A stretch of 16,637 nucleotides of DNA from Bacteroidota bacterium (GTDB lineage Bacteria; Bacteroidota; Ignavibacteria; UBA10030; UBA8401), in assembly GCA_030824295.1 (NCBI GenBank), contig JAVBYA010000205.1:1-16637 (forward strand). The letters are read 5' to 3'. Positions 13,530-16,637 of the stretch are shown in pieces. Both the position numbers and the translations under genes were made by a program. Under the pieces are notes generated by a model that ran no database searches, was not told the origin of the DNA, and worked only from the letters and a program-made list of their open reading frames with translations. The first letter of the stretch is position 1. Each line of letters begins with the position of its first letter.

Positions 13530-14216
13530 ATGAAAAATATCATTGGTGTATTACTGTTCAGTCTTGCCATATATTCCTCTTTGTCTGCACAAACAAAACA
13601 GATCGTTGTATTAGGGCACGGAGAGGTATTTGAAGCCGCGAACCAGGCGGAATTCAGTTTTATCATACAACGAGATGGACGTACCCTCAAGACAGCATTT
13701 GTGGAGGCCCAACAATATGTGAATCGAATATTCATTGAATTGCTATCCATTGGACTGGATTCTTCCGGTTTTCAACAATCAAGAGTGAGGGTCAGTGATA
13801 AGAGCATCGCCTGGCTCACCACGGATAAAGTTGAAGCTGTTCTCCGGACGAGGGTGGTGCTGAATGATATCAACCAATTGGAAACGGTCCTCGGTATTCT
13901 TGGCAAATACGAACTTTCCTATCTGTCCGATGTTCAATTCAATCTTCGGGATAATACAGAATTGAAAGAACGGGCCTACGTGGCAGCATTGAATGATGCG
14001 AAACGAAATGCCGCCGCAATCGCACAGTCCACCGGGCTTGTCATCTCTGAGATCTTCTCTATCGAAGAGACGGGCGAAGTTCAGACCAGCGGTTCTAATC
14101 TGGCGTATCGGTATGGGCGGTATGGAAAGGTGAATGATATGTTAACTCCGGTCGAGATCACTCCGGAACGGATCTTTCAATCGAAACTATTGAAGGTATG
14201 TTTCTCCCTCAAATAA
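13530..14216 (+). CDS. Cassette 7: SIMPL-domain (DUF541) exported protein
   Basis: Exported protein of 228 residues. The signal peptide is about residues 1-20 (IIGVLLFSLAIYSSLSAQ). The SIMPL domain covers most of the rest: IVVLGHGEVFEAANQAEFSF at the start, then DSSGFQQSRVRVSD, and LKERAYVAALNDAKRNAAAI, with AIAQSTGLVISEI near the end, all typical of the family. SIMPL proteins are envelope proteins linked in some bacteria to oxidative stress defence, but the molecular role is unknown. I use the ATG at 13530, as the earlier one at 13461 is within the junction. Base composition is closer to the host than in the other cassettes. Confidence 0.88.
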   Translation: MKNIIGVLLFSLAIYSSLSAQTKQIVVLGHGEVFEAANQAEFSFIIQRDGRTLKTAFVEAQQYVNRIFIELLSIGLDSSGFQQSRVRVSDKSIAWLTTDKVEAVLRTRVVLNDINQLETVLGILGKYELSYLSDVQFNLRDNTELKERAYVAALNDAKRNAAAIAQSTGLVISEIFSIEETGEVQTSGSNLAYRYGRYGKVNDMLTPVEITPERIFQSKLLKVCFSLK

Positions 14217-14226
14217 TGTATCATAT

Positions 14227-14236
14227 TGCCGCCAAC
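14227..14236 (+). repeat. Degenerate right end of cassette 7
   Basis: TGCCGCCAAC is the reverse complement of the cassette 7 start GTTAGGCGGCA with a single base missing. No GTTRRRY box follows within the next 150 bases, so this last junction has lost its 3' half or has decayed. It marks the right border of the recognisable array. Confidence 0.5.
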
Positions 14237-14275
14237 CTCGCGGCTGCTCCGGATGCCGGTAAAGGGCAACGTAAA

Positions 14276-14752
14276 TTGAACCATAGGATTCTTGTATTGA
14301 CCGCCCTGGTTGTTTCCATATTGGGCTGCACTATGGAAACCGATGATGATTTGGATAAATATTATGAGTCAGCATATTCCGAGACCATTAACGTTGCGGC
14401 ATCTCAGGATACGATCCATATCGTGTTGACTCAGACCGGAAGTACTGAACAAGTGATGTTCGAGATGCGCCATTCCGATCTGCTCGGCGATACTATCCAA
14501 TTGAAAATAGATTCAAAGTCCGGCAGTTATCGCGAAGAATGGACTCCGAAAAGTACAGTAACATTATTTGACGATACGCTTTCAGTCTGGTATTCGTATT
14601 ATTTACCGCCGAGCACATTGAAGAAGAGCAGCAGTAATAATTCCATCGTGAGAACAGAGAACGCGTTACCTTCATACTTTACTGTCGAAAAGGTTACGGT
14701 AACAGCATCGTCCGCCAAAGTAATGACGTTCATTTCACGATATTATCATTAG
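14276..14752 (+). CDS. Putative lipoprotein of unknown function
   Basis: From the TTG at 14276 this is a 158-residue protein with a compact signal peptide ending in SILGC (Cys18), a good lipobox. The same frame is open upstream to an ATG at 14216, which overlaps the SIMPL stop (TAATG) and would give a long, polar, 20-residue extension running through the remnant of the cassette 7 end. I favour the shorter form, but the start is uncertain. After the Cys an acidic linker (METDDDLDKYYES) is followed by a beta-rich domain (SQDTIHIVLTQTGS, DTIQLKIDSKSGSYREEW). No family is recognised. Confidence 0.65.
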   Translation: MNHRILVLTALVVSILGCTMETDDDLDKYYESAYSETINVAASQDTIHIVLTQTGSTEQVMFEMRHSDLLGDTIQLKIDSKSGSYREEWTPKSTVTLFDDTLSVWYSYYLPPSTLKKSSSNNSIVRTENALPSYFTVEKVTVTASSAKVMTFISRYYH

Positions 14753-14950
14753 AAAGTTTGTTGACTGACTGAAAGACAGTAGATTGTTGCAATGAGATGT
14801 TACTATTTAAACCCACCATAGTATCCTGTAGAACACCAGCCGCTGCATCCGCGAGCAGGTTCTCACCGCCGTGCGACGGTGGATTGTTCCGATGCACGCC
14901 ATACAGGGTAAACAGCCGGCCATCCCTAAGGAAGGAATTGGAGTGAGACC
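14753..14950 (+). other. Intergenic region before the sorting-domain lipoprotein
   Basis: These 198 bases hold no gene that I can support. A CACCG/CGGTG inverted repeat with an 8-base loop lies near 14861-14880, without a T-run, so it is not a clear terminator. GGAG six to ten bases before the ATG at 14951 is the ribosome binding site of the next gene. A promoter is expected here, but no boxes are clear. Confidence 0.4.
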
Positions 14951-15328
14951 ATGATAAAAACCATAGCATTCATTGCGGTGATACTGCTGCTCGGTTCCTG
15001 CGCGGACCAGGATGTGATCGGCGTGCCGCCGGAATCGTTCGAACTGAAGCAGAACGCACCGAATCCGTTCACCGACACGACGCTGGTGCAGTACGGCATA
15101 CCGAGCGTGGGAAAGAACCCGCCGCACATCCGGGTAACGGTCTATAACCGTGTGAACGACCGCATCGTCATCCTTCGGGACAGTTCGCTGCACCCCGCAG
15201 GGATGTTCAATCTTACCTGGCGACCGGGAGCTTCCGAGCCGGCCGGTCTCTATTACATCGAACTGCAGACGCTCGATATCTTCCACTCCCCCACAGCCGT
15301 GAAACGCATCGCCGTACTCAAACAGTGA
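14951..15328 (+). CDS. Short lipoprotein made of a T9SS type A-like sorting domain
   Basis: Protein of 125 residues. The signal peptide ends in a strong lipobox, LLGSC with Cys17. After a 16-residue linker the whole mature protein matches a T9SS type A sorting domain. It has the opening QNAPNPFTDTTLVQYGIP (34-51), IRVTVYNR in the centre, then PAGMFNLTWRP, GLYYIELQT, and the closing KRIAVLKQ. There is no passenger domain. Such domains normally direct large secreted proteins across the outer membrane through PorSS/T9SS. Here the domain sits on a lipid anchor, so it may be a decoy, assembly partner or immune-type small surface protein; this is inference. The next gene begins four bases after the stop, so the two probably form an operon. 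Confidence 0.82.
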   Translation: MIKTIAFIAVILLLGSCADQDVIGVPPESFELKQNAPNPFTDTTLVQYGIPSVGKNPPHIRVTVYNRVNDRIVILRDSSLHPAGMFNLTWRPGASEPAGLYYIELQTLDIFHSPTAVKRIAVLKQ

Positions 15329-15332
15329 CCCT

Positions 15333-16103
15333 ATGCGCAGAACTATCCTGACAATCGTCTTCGCCCTTTCCGTCCTCGGGACCCCGGCATCGTCCCAATC
15401 CCACTCATGGTCCGACACTGCCGGGTATCCTCTCATCCGCATCTCCGCCGGGTACGGGATCAACGGCGGACATGCCGAGAGCGCCAACATGGAGTTCCAT
15501 CAACAGAAGAATCCGGTGGACAGCAAGGGGAACACCATCTTTGCGAACCAATTCTCCGCCCGCTCGGAGGTAACGGAGCCGACAGCCGAATACCTCGTAA
15601 CGCTCAGTGTGCGGCCGGAAGCGGATATCAAGAGCCTCAATCTCCGCATCGGACATATGCGGAATGCGTTCCGGTACACCACAACGATGCCGCAAACACA
15701 GCCGGACGGGAGCCCGGGCGGGAATATCGTTGCTATGACCGAAGAGCGGTATCAGGTCACCCCTGTCTCTCTGGGCGCGGCGATCTCCACGGTCAAGCCG
15801 CTGTTCCATCTGTATGGTGAAGTGATCTACGCGTGGGCATCGATGTCCGAAGAGCAATCCTATACGTTATCGGACGGGACACGGGTACGGCTCTCTTCGA
15901 CCCGATTCACTTCATCGAGCATCGGGTTCCGTGCGGGAGTGGGCATCACCATCTCCTTCACCAAAAAGACAGCAGTCGTGATCGATTGGGGTTACCGGGG
16001 ATTGGGGTTCTATCATTTCATTGCTGAGAATGAACCGTCCATTGGTTTGGATTACAGCATATCCGGAACGTATGGTATGATCGGTCTATCGCTCGGTTGG
16101 TAA
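15333..16103 (+). CDS. Outer-membrane beta-barrel-like protein
   Basis: Exported protein of 256 residues with a signal peptide (about 1-21, ending ASSQ). The mature part is rich in alternating hydrophobic and polar residues with Gly and aromatics, for example PLIRISAGYGINGG, YLVTLSVRPEADIKSLNLRIG, FHLYGEVIYAWASM and SIGFRAGVGITISF. It ends with GTYGMIGLSLGW, which looks like the last strand of a barrel with a terminal aromatic. This fits an 8-12-stranded outer-membrane barrel, but no named family is recognised. It shares its operon with the short lipoprotein just upstream, which suggests a common task at the outer membrane. Confidence 0.72.
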   Translation: MRRTILTIVFALSVLGTPASSQSHSWSDTAGYPLIRISAGYGINGGHAESANMEFHQQKNPVDSKGNTIFANQFSARSEVTEPTAEYLVTLSVRPEADIKSLNLRIGHMRNAFRYTTTMPQTQPDGSPGGNIVAMTEERYQVTPVSLGAAISTVKPLFHLYGEVIYAWASMSEEQSYTLSDGTRVRLSSTRFTSSSIGFRAGVGITISFTKKTAVVIDWGYRGLGFYHFIAENEPSIGLDYSISGTYGMIGLSLGW

Positions 16104-16439
16104 TTTTTCTGCTTCACCGGATCACCATGATGCAAAGGCGATCCGTCCTTTCACTGCACGGAGAATCCGTTCGACGGTGTTCGCGAAACCACGCATCGTC
16201 ATCTCTGCTCTCCGCCGATACATCAACACTGAATTCAATTCGATCCACCCATTGTTCGTTCTCGAACAAATTTTCTCTGTAATTCAGAGTGAAAGAACCG
16301 GATTGAATTGTTCATTGTGTCCCGCCTCACCTTTTTTTAAGCATCCCGTGATTACGTTATTGCTGTCGATGCAAATTCTTTGGACATTTTGACTGACCAG
16401 AGATGCCGTTGGTCCTTTTTTGATTGACTTGGGGTGTAT
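16104..16439 (+). other. Intergenic region without a supported gene
   Basis: These 336 bases hold no gene that I can support on either strand. CGGATC (16118-16123) and GATCCG (16140-16145) form an inverted repeat with a 16-base loop, without a T-run. CTTTTTTTAAG near 16330 is a short AT-run. The promoter for the next lipoprotein must be here, but no clear -7/-33 pair stands out. Confidence 0.4.
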
Positions 16440-16637
16440 ATGAAATTATTGTTGTTATCGTTCTCCGTTCTTTTCCTCTTCGGCTCCTGCATCAATGAAC
16501 CGACCACCGGTCCGCAGACAAGCATCGGCACGCCGCCGCCTGATTTCTTCATGGAACAGAACTATCCGAATCCGTTCAAGGATACGACCGTGGTGAAGTT
16601 CGGGGTCCCTGTTTCGGGCGGTTCATCGTCCAGTGTT
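16440..16637 (+). CDS. Lipoprotein with T9SS type A-like sorting motif (N-terminal part)
   Basis: First 66 codons of a gene that runs off the right edge. The signal peptide MKLLLLSFSVLFLFGSC ends in a strong lipobox with Cys17. After a Pro/Thr/Gly-rich linker comes QNYPNPFKDTTVVKFGVP, the classical opening of a type A T9SS sorting domain. It aligns well with the matching part of the lipoprotein at 14951 (QNAPNPFTDTTLVQYGIP), so the two are paralogues at a spacing of about 1.5 kb. Whether this one also lacks a passenger cannot be seen, but the motif sits as close to the Cys as in the first one. Confidence 0.82.
   Translation, partial: MKLLLLSFSVLFLFGSCINEPTTGPQTSIGTPPPDFFMEQNYPNPFKDTTVVKFGVPVSGGSSSSV

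Larger units (their letters stand above)
8489..14236 (+). mobile_element. Integron-type gene cassette array without integrase (CALIN-like), seven cassettes
   Basis: Seven same-strand genes are separated by junctions that begin with an RYYYAAC box and end with GTTRRRY. The predicted exchange point is between G and TT of the last box, giving cassettes that begin at 8490, 9260, 10375, 11259, 11915, 12622 and 13482. The opening bases of each cassette are complementary to the bases at its own 3' RYYYAAC box: 13 of 13 for the first, about 18 with bulges for the second, 10 of 10, 13 of 14, 11 of 11, 12 of 13 if a 4-base insertion is ignored, and 10 of 11 with one deletion for the seventh. This is expected if each unit circularises to make one attC. 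Most genes are AT-rich next to the GC-rich flanks. No integrase or transposase is present. The L-box pairing of classical attC sites is not clear. Confidence 0.78.

Noticed and set aside
16097..16282. 61-residue reading frame after the barrel gene
   Set aside because: It overlaps the barrel gene's end, has no ribosome binding site, no recognisable features and Arg/Ser-rich shadow-like composition.
1..16637. tRNA or rRNA genes
   Set aside because: I saw no cloverleaf with a T-loop GGTTCGAATCC-type motif and a CCA end, and no rRNA-like stretch. A covariance search would settle it.

Overview
The window suggests a bacterium of the Fibrobacterota-Chlorobiota-Bacteroidota (FCB) supergroup, probably a Chlorobiota/Ignavibacteria-like lineage. 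Three things point that way: a split F-ATPase cluster of the type atpZ-atpI-atpB-atpE-atpF-atpH-atpA led by a bactofilin and an M23 peptidase gene, lipoproteins carrying the QNxPNPF motif of type A type IX secretion (T9SS) sorting domains, and a cassette product that looks like the Bacteroidota-typical DUF4919 family. No rRNA or tRNA is present, so the placement is an inference from protein families.

Layout. Positions 1-6160 are a minus-strand, GC-rich block. It reads glycosyltransferase (5057-6160), M23 peptidase, bactofilin, AtpZ, AtpI-like protein, then F0F1 subunits a, c, b, delta and the first 199 residues of alpha, which runs off the left edge. The genes overlap or are closely spaced and probably form one long transcription unit from the M23 gene onward. 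A strong hairpin plus T-run between atpE and atpF may lower expression of the genes after the c subunit. Positions 6279-8332 hold a plus-strand pair of translationally coupled genes, a class V PLP enzyme and a membrane-anchored alpha/beta hydrolase, transcribed away from the glycosyltransferase.

Positions 8489-14236 are the notable part: seven genes in the same direction, mostly clearly AT-rich, each in its own cassette. Every junction between genes starts with an RYYYAAC box (mostly CCTAAC) and ends with a GTTRRRY box (mostly GTTAGGC). The first bases of each cassette are complementary to the last bases before that same cassette's own RYYYAAC box, not to a neighbour's. This is the signature of integron gene cassettes that move as circles. 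There is no integrase gene in the window, so this is a CALIN-like array (attC sites without an integrase) or a distant part of a larger integron. Three of the six complete junctions are about 300-340 bp, far longer than ordinary attC sites, and are built from GC-rich hairpin repeats and a shared core. All or nearly all cassette products look exported: lipoproteins, signal-peptide proteins, a polytopic membrane protein and a SIMPL-domain protein.

Positions 14276-16637 return to the host background with envelope genes: a lipoprotein, a very short lipoprotein made almost only of a T9SS-type sorting domain, an outer-membrane beta-barrel-like protein four bases downstream, and the start of a second lipoprotein with the same sorting motif.
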